NCBI GenBank assembly: GCA_001314655.1
Contig: LJSF01000034.1
Span: 42,404-106,403 of the forward strand
Direction: 5' to 3'
From: Rhodobacteraceae bacterium HLUCCA08
GTDB taxonomy: Bacteria; Pseudomonadota; Alphaproteobacteria; Rhodobacterales; Rhodobacteraceae
DNA length: 64,000 bases
The translations under genes were made by a program, and so were the position numbers. Positions 1-8,404 of the stretch are shown in pieces. The stretch's first letter is position 1, and every line of letters begins with the position of its first letter. Below the pieces are notes generated by a model. The model did not search any database and was not told where the DNA came from. It saw nothing but the letters and a program-made list of their open reading frames with translations.

Positions 1-564
1 GGCGTGGCCCAGATACATCAGCCCGAGCGGGGCCGCCGCCCGCTTGTTCGTCACCTCGACCGCGATGTCGAGCTCCGTCGCCGCGACCCCCAGGCCGATC
101 TCGGCCCGCGCCTCGTAATTCACCGCAAAAGCGACGCGGTGCCGGAACAGGCCGGATACGCCGATCCGTCCCGCGGCCGCGTCGATCCGCAATTCGGCGG
201 TGTCGAACCGGCCCAGCGGCATTTCACCATGCAGCGGATGCGGATCGTCCGGCGCCGGCGGCCCGATCCGGGTCATCCCGCAATGGATGAAGAAGGCGCC
301 GTAGGTGGCCAGGTAGGTCTCGGTCGCGACCGGTTCGTCGAACATCGACGCCATGGCCAGTTCGCGCCCGTCGAATTCCGCGCGCCAGACCTGCTGGCCC
401 AGGAACGGCAGCACGATCACCCGGGCCCGGGGGGTGATCAGCCGCAGCGCCTCGATGCCGGCGCCGTAGCGGAACGCCTCGGCCCGCATCGCGCCGGCCC
501 GCGCGATGGGACGGCACCCGAAATCCGGAAAATCGGACGGATGAAGCGGGATCGAAACCGTCAT
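1..564 (-). CDS. DUF4432 / aldose 1-epimerase-like protein (3' end beyond window)
   Basis: The first 188 codons of a mutarotase-like protein are present; the gene runs off the left edge. An AGGAGG lies 6 bases before the ATG at 564, which fixes the start. The visible part carries the pattern GMTRIGPPAPDDPHPLHGEM at about residues 98-117, typical of the DUF4432 branch of the galactose-mutarotase superfamily, with a beta-rich pattern around it. Known members sit in sugar operons and probably act on anomers or related carbohydrate epimers. It is the last visible gene of the leftward ABC-transporter/FGGY-kinase operon, so a role in preparing the imported sugar is likely. The exact substrate cannot be read from sequence. 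The catalytic glutamate region of mutarotases would lie outside the window. Confidence 0.75.
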   Translation of the reverse strand, partial: MTVSIPLHPSDFPDFGCRPIARAGAMRAEAFRYGAGIEALRLITPRARVIVLPFLGQQVWRAEFDGRELAMASMFDEPVATETYLATYGAFFIHCGMTRIGPPAPDDPHPLHGEMPLGRFDTAELRIDAAAGRIGVSGLFRHRVAFAVNYEARAEIGLGVAATELDIAVEVTNKRAAAPLGLMYLGHA

Positions 565-690
565 GATCGCCTCCTGTCATTTGCCCTGCGCCAGGGCGGC
601 GCGCCGGGCCTTGGCGCCTGTCCCGGCGGTCTTGTCCGGCGCATCGTCGGGATCGAGAACTGTATGCCGGCCCCCGTCATCGTCGGCTCC

Positions 691-1515
691 CTATTCGAAA
701 TCGTCCGGATGCGGCCCGCAGCGCTCGCCGGTGCCCAGCGCGGTGATTGCCGCCATTTCCGCCCCGGTCAGGTCGGGCCCGTCGAGCACCGCGACATTGG
801 CGGCGATCCGCCCCGGATCGGTCGAGCGCGGGATCACCGACAGCCCGCGCTGGACATGCCAGCGCAGGATCACCCCGGCCGGGGTCAGACCGGTTCGCGC
901 GGCGGCGGCCCGGACCGGCGCGGCATCGAAGCTGAGGCCATTGCCCAGAGGCGTCCAGCTTTGGGTCACGATCCCGCGCGCGGTCATCCGGGCCTGCAAG
1001 TCGGGTTGCGGGTTCCTGGGGTTGATCTCGACCTGGTTCAGCACCGGCGTGACGCCAGTCTCCTCAGTCAACCGGTCGATCTGCGCGGCATTGAAATTCG
1101 ACACCCCGATCGAGGTCACCCGCCCTTCGTCGCGCAGCCGGATCAGGGCGCGCCAGGTCTCCACGAACAGGGCCTTGCGCGGGCAGGGCCAGTGGATCAG
1201 CAGCAGGTCGACGTGATCGAGGCCCAGCCGCTCCAGGCTGGCCTCGGCCGCGCGCAGGGTGCTGTCGAAGCCCTGCGCGGTGTTCCAGACCTTGGTGGTG
1301 ACGAACAGGTCGTCGCGCGGCACGCCGCTGTCGCGCAGACCCTGGCCCATCCCGGCTTCGTTGCCATAGATCGCGGCCCCGTCGAACAGGCGGTATCCGG
1401 CAGCGGCAGCGGCGGCGACGGCACCCGGGGCGCCCTCCTCGGGCACCTGCCACAGGCCGAAGCCGAATTGCGGGATCGAATGGCCGTCATGGAACGGCAG
1501 ACGTGGCTGGGTCAT
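691..1515 (-). CDS. Aldo/keto reductase
   Basis: This 274-residue NADPH-dependent oxidoreductase of the AKR superfamily has the full catalytic tetrad: Asp45 and Tyr50 in FDGAAIYGNE, Lys75 in TTKVWN and His108 in LLIHWP. It resembles the 2,5-diketo-gluconate reductase/prostaglandin F synthase branch. The later SIGVSNFN and NQVEINP motifs complete the barrel. The ATG at 1515 was chosen over an upstream in-frame GTG-type start because GAGGA precedes it and it lies 7 bases after the kinase stop. It follows the FGGY kinase in the sugar operon and probably reduces a sugar, keto-sugar or sugar-acid intermediate. After its TAG stop the same frame stays open for 37 more codons (see findings). Confidence 0.9.
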   Translation of the reverse strand: MTQPRLPFHDGHSIPQFGFGLWQVPEEGAPGAVAAAAAAGYRLFDGAAIYGNEAGMGQGLRDSGVPRDDLFVTTKVWNTAQGFDSTLRAAEASLERLGLDHVDLLLIHWPCPRKALFVETWRALIRLRDEGRVTSIGVSNFNAAQIDRLTEETGVTPVLNQVEINPRNPQPDLQARMTARGIVTQSWTPLGNGLSFDAAPVRAAAARTGLTPAGVILRWHVQRGLSVIPRSTDPGRIAANVAVLDGPDLTGAEMAAITALGTGERCGPHPDDFE

Positions 1516-1522
1516 GGGATCC

Positions 1523-3022
1523 TCATGCGGACAGCCGGTCAAGCCGGTCGTAGAAGGCTTGCGCGGCGCGGTAGAGGTCGGAAAACACCGGCATCATCGC
1601 ATCATAGCGGTCGGCGGCGACGGGATCGGGGGTGATCTCGGGGCCCAGCCGCACCATCCGGGCGGTCGCGGTCGCAAGATCGGGGGCGGCCCCGGTGGCG
1701 ACGGCCATCAGGATACCGGCACCGATCACGCCGGATTCGGGTTCCTCGGCCACCCGGTAGGGCGTGCGATACATCGCCGCCTTGATCGACAGCCACAGTG
1801 CCGATTTCGCCCCGCCGCTGGCCGCGATGATCCGTTCGGGCCGGCCATGACCCCCTTGCAGCCGGTCAAGCTCCTGCCGGACGGAAAAGGCGACGCCTTC
1901 CAGCACCGCGCGATGCAGGTCGGGCAGGCCATGAGCCGCGGTCAGGCCAAAGAACTGCGCGCGCGAATTGGGCTGCGCGCCGAACCGTTCGCCGGCCAGG
2001 TAGGGCAGGAAGAACAGCGTGTTGGCGCCGGGGACCGACTGGGCGGCGGCGGCGTCGACCTCGGCATAGCTCAGCGCGTTGTCGTGGAACGCGCGCCGGG
2101 CCCAGCGCACCGCGTCGCCGCCCGCGTCCAGCAAGGTGAAACTGCCCCAGGCGCCGGCGGCGGACAGCACGTTGGACACGCCCCCGGCCATCACCGGCGC
2201 GTCCCGGATCAGGGTCAGGATCGTCGAGGTGCCGGTCACATCCGAACCGGTGCCCGGCGCCAGCGCCCCCGAGCCGAGCAGCGCCATCGGGTAATCCCCA
2301 CCGCCGACCAGCACCGGCAGGCCCTTCGGCAGGCCGGTCTGCGCCGCGGCGGCGGGCGTCACGGCCCCCAGGATCTCGGACGGGTCGCGCAAGTCCGGCA
2401 GCAGCCGACGCGGCAGGCCGGTCAGCTCCAGCATCCGGTCCGACCAGTCGCGGCGGCGCCAATCCATGAGGAAACTCAGCGAGGCTTCGGTGCGGTCCTG
2501 GGCGACCTGCCCGGTCAGGTTCAGGTTGATCCAGTCCTTGGGCATCAGCAGATGTGCCGCGCGCGCGACCGCGCCCGGATCATGGGCGATCAGCCAGGCC
2601 AGCTTGAAGGCCGGCCAGGCCGGGGCCGGGGCATTCGCGGTCAGCGCCAGCGCCTCGGGCGCGGCACCTGTCGCGGCGAAAGCGGCAACCTGGTCGACAC
2701 TGCGCTTGTCGTTCCACAGCGGCGCGGTTTCGCGGGTCAACCGGCCATCGGCATCGACCAGAACCGCCCCGTGCATCTGCCCGCAGGCACAGATCGCCGC
2801 GACCCGCCGGGTCGCGTCCGGCACCCGTTCCAGCACCGCGCGGAGGCTGGCCACGGTGCCGTCCCACCAGGCGGCCGGCCGCTGTTCGGACCAGCCGTGG
2901 CGCGGCACGATCTGGTCGTGTTCGTGGTGGGCGATGGCATGGATCCGCCCGGCGGCATCGACCAGCGCGGCCCGGCACGACCCGGTGCCCACGTCGATGG
3001 CAAGGAACAGGTCGCGTGTCAC
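1523..3022 (-). CDS. FGGY-family carbohydrate kinase (xylulokinase-like)
   Basis: This 499-residue cytoplasmic kinase phosphorylates a sugar or polyol with ATP. The N-terminal FGGY domain begins with the actin-fold phosphate loop AIDVGTGSCRAAL (residues 8-20), followed by the GQMHG motif near residue 83 that is typical of xylulokinases. The C-terminal domain has AASGGAKSALWLSIKA, the family's ATP-binding signature. Length is normal for the family. The start overlaps the ATPase stop by 4 bases, indicating translational coupling. Overall it is closest in pattern to D-xylulose kinase, but FGGY specificity drifts easily, and here the transporter and cupin isomerase neighbours suggest another pentose, hexulose or polyol. 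Confidence 0.9.
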   Translation of the reverse strand: MTRDLFLAIDVGTGSCRAALVDAAGRIHAIAHHEHDQIVPRHGWSEQRPAAWWDGTVASLRAVLERVPDATRRVAAICACGQMHGAVLVDADGRLTRETAPLWNDKRSVDQVAAFAATGAAPEALALTANAPAPAWPAFKLAWLIAHDPGAVARAAHLLMPKDWINLNLTGQVAQDRTEASLSFLMDWRRRDWSDRMLELTGLPRRLLPDLRDPSEILGAVTPAAAAQTGLPKGLPVLVGGGDYPMALLGSGALAPGTGSDVTGTSTILTLIRDAPVMAGGVSNVLSAAGAWGSFTLLDAGGDAVRWARRAFHDNALSYAEVDAAAAQSVPGANTLFFLPYLAGERFGAQPNSRAQFFGLTAAHGLPDLHRAVLEGVAFSVRQELDRLQGGHGRPERIIAASGGAKSALWLSIKAAMYRTPYRVAEEPESGVIGAGILMAVATGAAPDLATATARMVRLGPEITPDPVAADRYDAMMPVFSDLYRAAQAFYDRLDRLSA

Positions 3023-4080
3023 AGCCGCGCCTCGGTCTCGGGGTCGAAGAAATGCGCCTGGGTCATGTCCAGCGTGACGGTCGCGGGCTGATCGGGAACC
3101 GCCGGAAAGCGCGGATCGACCTGCGCCGTGATCTTCTGCCCCTCGGCCTCGCCCAGCAGCAGCGTATGCGCGCCCAGCGGTTCGATCGCCCGGGGGGTCA
3201 GGGTCAGATCGGCCTCGTGGGTCGAATGGCGCATGTGTTCGGGCCGGATGCCGAAGACAACGCGGTCCCGGTCGCCGATCCGCCGCGCCTCGTCCGGCGG
3301 CAGCGGCAGGACCTGAGCGCCCAGACGGACGGCGCCGCGCTCGATCCGTGCCGCGAAGAAATTCATCGCCGGCGAGCCGATGAAATTCGCCACGAACCGG
3401 TTGGCGGGCCGTTCGTACAGGGTGATCGGCTCGGCCGCCTGCTCGATCCGACCGGCGCGCATGACGACCACGCGGTCGGCCATGGTCATCGCCTCGACCT
3501 GGTCATGGGTGACATAGACGGCGGTGGTGCCCAGCCGGCGTTGAAGCATCTTGATCTCGGTCCGCATCTCGACCCGCAGCTTGGCATCCAGGTTCGACAG
3601 CGGCTCGTCGAACAGGAACACCGCGGGCTGGCGCACAAGGGCGCGGCCGATCGCGACCCGCTGACGCTGGCCGCCGGAGAGGTTGCGCGGCTTGCGATCC
3701 AGGTAGGGATCGAGCGACAGCAGCCTGGCCGCCTCGGTCACCCGGGCCGCGATCTCGGTCGCGGGGGTGCCGTGGACCTTCATCGCGTAGCCGATGTTCT
3801 GGCGCACCGACATATGCGGATAAAGCGCGTAGTTCTGGAACACCATGGAGATGTCGCGCGCGCCGGGGCGTTCGTCGGTCACGTCGCGCCCGTCGATGCG
3901 CACCCGCCCCGAACTCGCGGTTTCCAGCCCGGCAAGGATGCGCAGGGTCGTGGTCTTGCCGCAGCCCGAGGGACCGACCAGCACGACGAATTCGCCCCTA
4001 TCGATCGACAGCGACAGCGGCGGCAGGACATTCACCGCACCGAAGGATTTGGTGATCGCCTCAAGCTCGACATGGGACAT
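3019..4080 (-). CDS. ABC sugar transporter ATP-binding protein (UgpC/MsmK type)
   Basis: This 353-residue ATPase energises the importer encoded just upstream. It has a Walker A GPSGCGKTT (residues 36-44), Q-loop QNYALYPH, signature LSGGQRQR, Walker B FLFDEPLSNLD and H-loop VTHDQ. A C-terminal TOBE/regulatory domain of about 110 residues follows, as in the MalK/UgpC (CUT1) group. It probably forms a homodimer on the two permeases. It is separated from the binding-protein gene by 90 bases containing a strong hairpin, and its stop overlaps the kinase start. The CUT1 class usually serves oligosaccharides, glycerol phosphates or polyols. Confidence 0.93.
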   Translation of the reverse strand: MSHVELEAITKSFGAVNVLPPLSLSIDRGEFVVLVGPSGCGKTTTLRILAGLETASSGRVRIDGRDVTDERPGARDISMVFQNYALYPHMSVRQNIGYAMKVHGTPATEIAARVTEAARLLSLDPYLDRKPRNLSGGQRQRVAIGRALVRQPAVFLFDEPLSNLDAKLRVEMRTEIKMLQRRLGTTAVYVTHDQVEAMTMADRVVVMRAGRIEQAAEPITLYERPANRFVANFIGSPAMNFFAARIERGAVRLGAQVLPLPPDEARRIGDRDRVVFGIRPEHMRHSTHEADLTLTPRAIEPLGAHTLLLGEAEGQKITAQVDPRFPAVPDQPATVTLDMTQAHFFDPETEARL

Positions 4081-4098
4081 GGGTCATTCCTTGACGTT

Positions 4099-4128
4099 GC
4101 GCCCCCCGGTGGTGTCCCCGGGGGGCGC
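4099..4128 (-). promoter_or_regulatory. Intercistronic stem-loop between SBP and ATPase genes
   Basis: GCGCCCCCCGG at 4099-4109 pairs perfectly with CCGGGGGGCGC at 4118-4128 around an 8-base loop: an 11-bp all-GC-rich stem. There is no T-run after it on the minus strand, so it does not look like an intrinsic terminator. Hairpins placed directly after a binding-protein cistron are known (malE, rbsB-like operons) to protect the upstream mRNA from 3' exonucleases, giving excess binding protein. That role here is inferred. Confidence 0.65.
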
Positions 4129-4170
4129 GATTGGCAGGGGCCGGACAGAGCTGCCCGGCGCCGCGCCGGA

Positions 4171-5610
4171 TCACTCCAGCGGCGGCAGTCCGACCGAGGC
4201 ACGATAGGCGGCCAGCTGGGTGTCGCGTCCGAATTCATCGGTCAGACGGTCCCATTCCGCGGCGATCGCGTCCAGCGCTTCCTGCGGCTCGACCTGGCCG
4301 GCCAGGGCCTTGGACAGCTCGATCTCCAGCACTTCGGTGTAGGAGAAGAAGCCCGGCAGGCGCAGGTCCAGCGCCACGTTCGGCGCATCGAGCGAGGCGC
4401 GTTGCGCGCCCAGGTAGGACGCGGCCTCGTCTTCCGAGAAGATCGAGGACCAGGCGTCGAGGTTGTCGTAATGGCTGAACCGGTAGGGGTTCACGCCCGA
4501 ATTCGCGGTGACGATCGCCAGGCCCGACACCTCGGGGCTGATCACCGTCTCGACGAAGCTCCAGGCGGCGTCCTGGTTGCGGCTGTCGGCCGGAACGCCC
4601 AGTTGCCAGCCCCCGAAGGCCAGGAAGGGCGAATGCACGACCTCGTCGAAGCTGTCCCATTCGCCGGAGACATGGTTCCAGATCTCGGTCGAGCCGGGCA
4701 GCATCGCGGTGCGGACATGACCGTCGATCGACCCTTCGGTCGAGCCCAGAACGCCGGAATCCGCCCAGTCGACATTCATCGCCACGGTGCCGCCGGCATA
4801 CAGCGGCCGGACGTCACCGGACCCGTTGTTGAGCGCGCCGGGCGGGTTGAAGTCGAGGAAGGCCTTGTATTCCTCGAGCGCGCGCAGCCAGCCCGGGTTG
4901 TTGATCTGGGCATCCATCGTCTCGGGATCGAAGAACATCGCGCCGGGATTGTCGGGATGGTTGGTGTAACTGGCCGCATGGCTGAAGAAATACCAGAACT
5001 GCTGGCCGCCACGGCGATAGGCTTCGGCGGTGCCGTAGAGCCCTTCGTCGGGGCGGGTAAAGAACTCGGCCTGGTCGCGGTATTGCGCCCAGGTCACCGG
5101 CGCCGCCAGCGGATAGCCATAGGCCGCCTCGAAGGCCGCCTGTTCCTCGGGGTCGTCCAGCAGGTCGGCGCGCAGGTTCAGCATGTGCATGTCGCCGTCC
5201 ATCGTGGCCGACTTCACCTCGCCGTCCCAGATCATCAGCCGTTCGCGATAGGTCGGGTGGATGTCGTCCCAATCGGCGCCTTCCTGCAGGCCGGCCGGCA
5301 TGGTCGACATGAAAGGCGCGAAATCCGGCAGCCAGGCCGGGACGAAGCCGATCACGTCGAAATCGCCGGTCTGCTGCGACATGGCGGTCAGGAATTTCGG
5401 ATAAAGCTCGCCGAAGGGGAACTCGATCACGTTGACCGTGCCGCAGGTCTGTTCCTCCCAGACGTCGGCCGCGGCGGCCAGCGCCGAGGCGATGGCCGGC
5501 CCGTTCTGGGTCGACACGTTCAGCGTCACGCCGGTGTAATCGGGCGAACACTGGGCCGCCGCCATGCCGGCCAGCGGCACCAGGGCGACCGTCGCAAGTA
5601 GTTTCTTCAT
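4171..5610 (-). CDS. Extracellular solute-binding protein, sugar ABC transporter (family 1)
   Basis: This 479-residue periplasmic protein captures the sugar for the CUT1 importer. The first 20 residues (MKKLLATVALVPLAGMAAAQ) form a classical signal peptide with an A-x-A type cleavage site; the following Cys is not in a good lipobox. The mature part shows the bacterial extracellular SBP family 1 architecture, with an acidic character and Trp/Tyr-rich segments such as GQQFWYFFSHAASYTNH that commonly line a sugar site. GGAGGAAACC directly precedes the ATG at 5610. A downstream hairpin separates it from the ATPase gene. The ligand cannot be assigned from sequence. Confidence 0.93.
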   Translation of the reverse strand: MKKLLATVALVPLAGMAAAQCSPDYTGVTLNVSTQNGPAIASALAAAADVWEEQTCGTVNVIEFPFGELYPKFLTAMSQQTGDFDVIGFVPAWLPDFAPFMSTMPAGLQEGADWDDIHPTYRERLMIWDGEVKSATMDGDMHMLNLRADLLDDPEEQAAFEAAYGYPLAAPVTWAQYRDQAEFFTRPDEGLYGTAEAYRRGGQQFWYFFSHAASYTNHPDNPGAMFFDPETMDAQINNPGWLRALEEYKAFLDFNPPGALNNGSGDVRPLYAGGTVAMNVDWADSGVLGSTEGSIDGHVRTAMLPGSTEIWNHVSGEWDSFDEVVHSPFLAFGGWQLGVPADSRNQDAAWSFVETVISPEVSGLAIVTANSGVNPYRFSHYDNLDAWSSIFSEDEAASYLGAQRASLDAPNVALDLRLPGFFSYTEVLEIELSKALAGQVEPQEALDAIAAEWDRLTDEFGRDTQLAAYRASVGLPPLE

Positions 5611-5630
5611 GGTTTCCTCCCTTATGAAGA

Positions 5631-6650
5631 TCATTTTATCGAACCGGACAACAGGCCCGAGCGCATCATCCGGCCCAGGACCGTGGCGACGACGACCATC
5701 GGCGCGATCGAGATCAGCGCCGCGACCGAGATCGCCCACCATTCGTCGCCCCGGCTCGAATTCTGGCCGGCGAGCAGGATCGGCAGGGTCTGCCAGTCGC
5801 CGGTGGTGAGCAGGAGCGCGAACAGGAATTCGTTCCACACGAAGGCCAGCACGATCATCGACGTGGCGATCAGCCCCGGCGTCGCCATCGGCAGCACGAT
5901 CTGGAAGAAGATGCGCAAGCGGCCGATATCGTCGACCAGCGCCGCCTCCTCGACCTCGAGCGGAACGGTGGACAGGAAATCGCGCATCAGCCAGACCGCG
6001 AAGGGCAGGCCGAAGGCGGTATAGACCAGGACCATGCCGCCGAACGTGTCCAGCAACGGCAGGCCGGCCTTGCCGATCTCGGCGAACAGCAGATAGATCG
6101 CGAAGGCCGACACGATCGGCGGAAAGATCCGCTGCGACACGAACCAGAAGGTCACGTCGTCGTTGCCCAGCACCGGACCCGGCAACCGCCGTCCGTTCAG
6201 CCAGACCGACACCGCAAGCGCGACCACCAGCACGATCGCCAGCGCATAGGGCACCCTGAGCGCCGTGTAGACATCCAGCAGCACGAACCCGCCGACCGAG
6301 ATCACCGCAAAGACGATCCCCGCCAGCAACCGGATGCGAAAGGTGAACCGGACCAGCGCATAGGCCGCCATCGTGCCCAGAAAGACCGACAGCGCCGTCG
6401 CCACCAGCGCGATCAGGGTCGAGCTGACGATCGGCCCCCAGAAATCGCCCCGGAGGCCGGCAAAGGCGTCGCGAAACGCCTGCAGGGTCGGCTGGAAGTC
6501 GATGAACGGCAGGTAGGTCGCGCCGCCGCTGACCGCCAGCGGAGGCTTGAACGCCGTGATGACGACCCAGTAAAGCGGGAAGGCGGCAACGAACAGCCAG
6601 AACAGGCACAGGATCAGCCCGGCCCGGCGAAGGCCCCGGTTCTCGGTCAT
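5631..6650 (-). CDS. Carbohydrate ABC transporter permease (MalG type)
   Basis: This inner-membrane permease of 339 residues has an N-terminal hydrophobic helix (LILCLFWLFVAAFPLYWVVI) and the cytoplasmic EAA loop EEAALVDDIGRLRIFFQIVLP that docks the ATPase. It is longer than the usual 270-300 residues because of an extra hydrophobic stretch of about 50 residues (roughly 110-160, GGFVLLDVYTALRVPYALAI and onward) inserted before the conserved segment VSQRIFPPIVSAFAIY. The start overlaps the preceding permease stop by 4 bases. It pairs with the MalF-type permease to form the translocation pore. Confidence 0.92.
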   Translation of the reverse strand: MTENRGLRRAGLILCLFWLFVAAFPLYWVVITAFKPPLAVSGGATYLPFIDFQPTLQAFRDAFAGLRGDFWGPIVSSTLIALVATALSVFLGTMAAYALVRFTFRIRLLAGIVFAVISVGGFVLLDVYTALRVPYALAIVLVVALAVSVWLNGRRLPGPVLGNDDVTFWFVSQRIFPPIVSAFAIYLLFAEIGKAGLPLLDTFGGMVLVYTAFGLPFAVWLMRDFLSTVPLEVEEAALVDDIGRLRIFFQIVLPMATPGLIATSMIVLAFVWNEFLFALLLTTGDWQTLPILLAGQNSSRGDEWWAISVAALISIAPMVVVATVLGRMMRSGLLSGSIK

Positions 6651-7534
6651 TCATACCTCCGCGTGACCCGCCGCGCCGCGACCAGGTAGAGCGTGCCGAA
6701 CAGGATCACGACGATCAGGAACATGAAGGACAGTGCCGAGGTGAGGCCGAGGTTGAACTTCTTGAACCCCTCGTTGTAGGCGAACAGGGTCAGGGTCTCG
6801 GTCGCCGTTCCCGGCCCGCCGCCGGTCAGCACGAAGACCGTGTCGATGATCTTGAACCCCTCGATCAGGCGGATGAACACCACCGCCACCGACAGCGGCA
6901 GCAGCATCGGAAAGGTGATCCCCCAGAACCGGCGCCAGGGGCCGATATCGTCGACCTGCGCGGCTTCGAACACCTCTTGCGGAAGACCCTGGAGGCCGGC
7001 CAGCATCAACAGGGTGACGAAGGGCGTCCATTGCCAGATGTCGATCACCGACAGGACCATGATCGCCGGCCAGGTCTGGGTCAGGAACGGCACGTTGCCG
7101 AACCCCATCGCCACCATCGCGTCGTTCACCGGCCCCAGATAGGGGTGAAAGACCATCCGCGCGATCAGCGCGACCCCGACCGGCGCCAGGAACATCGGCA
7201 ACAGGAAGGTCACGCGATACAGCGCCGCGCCGGGCACGTTGTGGTGCAGCGCCAGCGCCAGCATGAACCCCAGGACATACTGGAAGAAGACCGAGATGAA
7301 GGTGATCGTCGCGGTCGTCCAGATCGAGCCCCAGAACCGCGCCGAGGTCGCAATCTCGGCGTAATTGTCGAACCCGACGAAGCGCGGCGGCGTTGGCGGC
7401 ACGATGCGGATGGTCTGGAAACTGACCGTCAGCGCATAGATCAGCGGAAACAGCGAAATCGCCAGAACCACAAGGAAGGCCGGCCAAATGAACAGGTGTT
7501 TCACCCTGTCCCGTTGTGCCGCACGACCGGTCAT
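6647..7534 (-). CDS. Carbohydrate ABC transporter permease (MalF type)
   Basis: This 295-residue integral membrane protein has about six predicted helices, beginning with LFIWPAFLVVLAISLFPLIY. The EAA motif (EAAQVDDIGPWRRFWGITFP) lies near residue 200. I start it at the ATG at 7534, because GGGGAGGACC precedes it; a longer in-frame version from 7696 would run through the promoter region and lacks coding character. It is the first gene of the leftward operon, 64 bases from a degenerate copy of the RpiR-type operator. Together with the next gene it forms a CUT1-type importer. Confidence 0.92.
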   Translation of the reverse strand: MTGRAAQRDRVKHLFIWPAFLVVLAISLFPLIYALTVSFQTIRIVPPTPPRFVGFDNYAEIATSARFWGSIWTTATITFISVFFQYVLGFMLALALHHNVPGAALYRVTFLLPMFLAPVGVALIARMVFHPYLGPVNDAMVAMGFGNVPFLTQTWPAIMVLSVIDIWQWTPFVTLLMLAGLQGLPQEVFEAAQVDDIGPWRRFWGITFPMLLPLSVAVVFIRLIEGFKIIDTVFVLTGGGPGTATETLTLFAYNEGFKKFNLGLTSALSFMFLIVVILFGTLYLVAARRVTRRYE

Positions 7535-7597
7535 CAGGTCCTCCCCCTCCGCCTGCCGAAGGATAATTGACCGAGTCGCGGAGCAAAGCAACTGAAT

Positions 7598-7612
7598 TGT
7601 AAGTAAACTACG
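7598..7612. promoter_or_regulatory. Degenerate RpiR-type operator
   Basis: TGTAAGTAAACTACG resembles the perfect palindrome at 7724-7738: the AACTAC half-site is conserved and the other half keeps TGTA. It lies 64 bases before the permease start and so could control the leftward operon. Identification is by similarity to the second site only. Confidence 0.5.
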
Positions 7613-7723
7613 GAAATGGGCCGCCTGGAGCACGAACAGGCTTGGCCCAACCGGGTTGCTGCGACAATTCCGGAAATACCTTCGCAGTTGCGGCATGGCC
7701 CTGTTGCATGCATCCGGAAGATA

Positions 7724-7738
7724 TGTAGTTTAACTACA
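7724..7738. promoter_or_regulatory. RpiR-type operator (perfect palindrome)
   Basis: TGTAGTTTAACTACA is a perfect 7-bp inverted repeat with a one-base centre. It is the TGTA...TACA form known for HexR and related RpiR-family regulators. A plausible -35 TTGCAT (7704-7709) places the -10 on the operator, so bound protein would occlude RNA polymerase. It is 22 bases before the isomerase start and the RpiR gene is in the same operon. Confidence 0.68.
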
Positions 7739-7760
7739 GATTCTGAGCGGAGCCATCCTC

Positions 7761-8378
7761 ATGCCTGCCCCCCCGTCGGCGCATCGTCTCGCACCCGGGT
7801 CCGGCGCCCTGACCGGGCGCAGCCACCGCTATGAAAAACGCCTGTCGGACCTGGCCGGGCTCTATGCCGATGGCAAGGCCTTCGACCGGCTTCTGGGGTC
7901 CGGCGACCGCGTCGTCTATGCGGTCGAGGATGTCCGCCCCAGCGCCGCCGCCGGCGATCTTTGCTTTGGGGTGACCCATATGCAGCCGGGCCGGATCGGC
8001 GCGGAATTCTTCATGACCCGCGGCCATATCCACGCCATAGCCAACCGCCCCGAAACCTATCGGGGCGAGGCCGGCCGCGGCGTGATGCTGCTGGAAAGCC
8101 CCGACGGCGCGGTCGAAACGCTCGAGGTCGCGCCGGAAACGACGATCTATGTCCCGCCCTTCTGGATCCACCGGTCGGTCAATACCGGCCCCGACCCGCT
8201 GGTGATGAGCTTTGTCTACCCCGCCGATTCCGGCCAGGATTACGGGATCATCGCGCGTTCGAACGGCATGAAGGTCCGGATCGTCGCCGATGGCGCGGGC
8301 TGGCGGACGGTTCCGAACCCCGCCTGGCGCCCCCGCACGGCCGAGGATATCGCCGCGATCCACGCGACGGTGGCCTGA
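7761..8378 (+). CDS. Cupin-type glucose-6-phosphate isomerase-like protein
   Basis: This 205-residue cupin belongs to the metal-dependent phosphoglucose isomerase family first known from archaea. The first cupin motif TRGHIHAIANRPETYRG supplies His89, His91 and Glu98, and the second motif VPPFWIHRSVN supplies His137; together these bind the metal. It interconverts an aldose phosphate and a ketose phosphate. Being the first gene of an inducible sugar operon rather than a housekeeping locus, it probably acts on the kinase product of the divergent FGGY gene, which may not be glucose-6-phosphate. The start follows GGAG and lies just downstream of the operator. Confidence 0.88.
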   Translation: MPAPPSAHRLAPGSGALTGRSHRYEKRLSDLAGLYADGKAFDRLLGSGDRVVYAVEDVRPSAAAGDLCFGVTHMQPGRIGAEFFMTRGHIHAIANRPETYRGEAGRGVMLLESPDGAVETLEVAPETTIYVPPFWIHRSVNTGPDPLVMSFVYPADSGQDYGIIARSNGMKVRIVADGAGWRTVPNPAWRPRTAEDIAAIHATVA

Positions 8379-8404
8379 ATGCCCCCATCACGGTTGCCCG
8401 CGCC

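Noticed and set aside
3016..5601. An 861-codon plus-strand frame opposite the ABC ATPase and SBP genes
   Set aside because: Antisense to two genes with clear motifs; low complexity and no recognised domain.
7535..7696. 54-residue N-terminal extension of the MalF-type permease
   Set aside because: It would cover the divergent promoter and an operator, lacks hydrophobic or domain logic, and a good ribosome-binding site lies at 7534.
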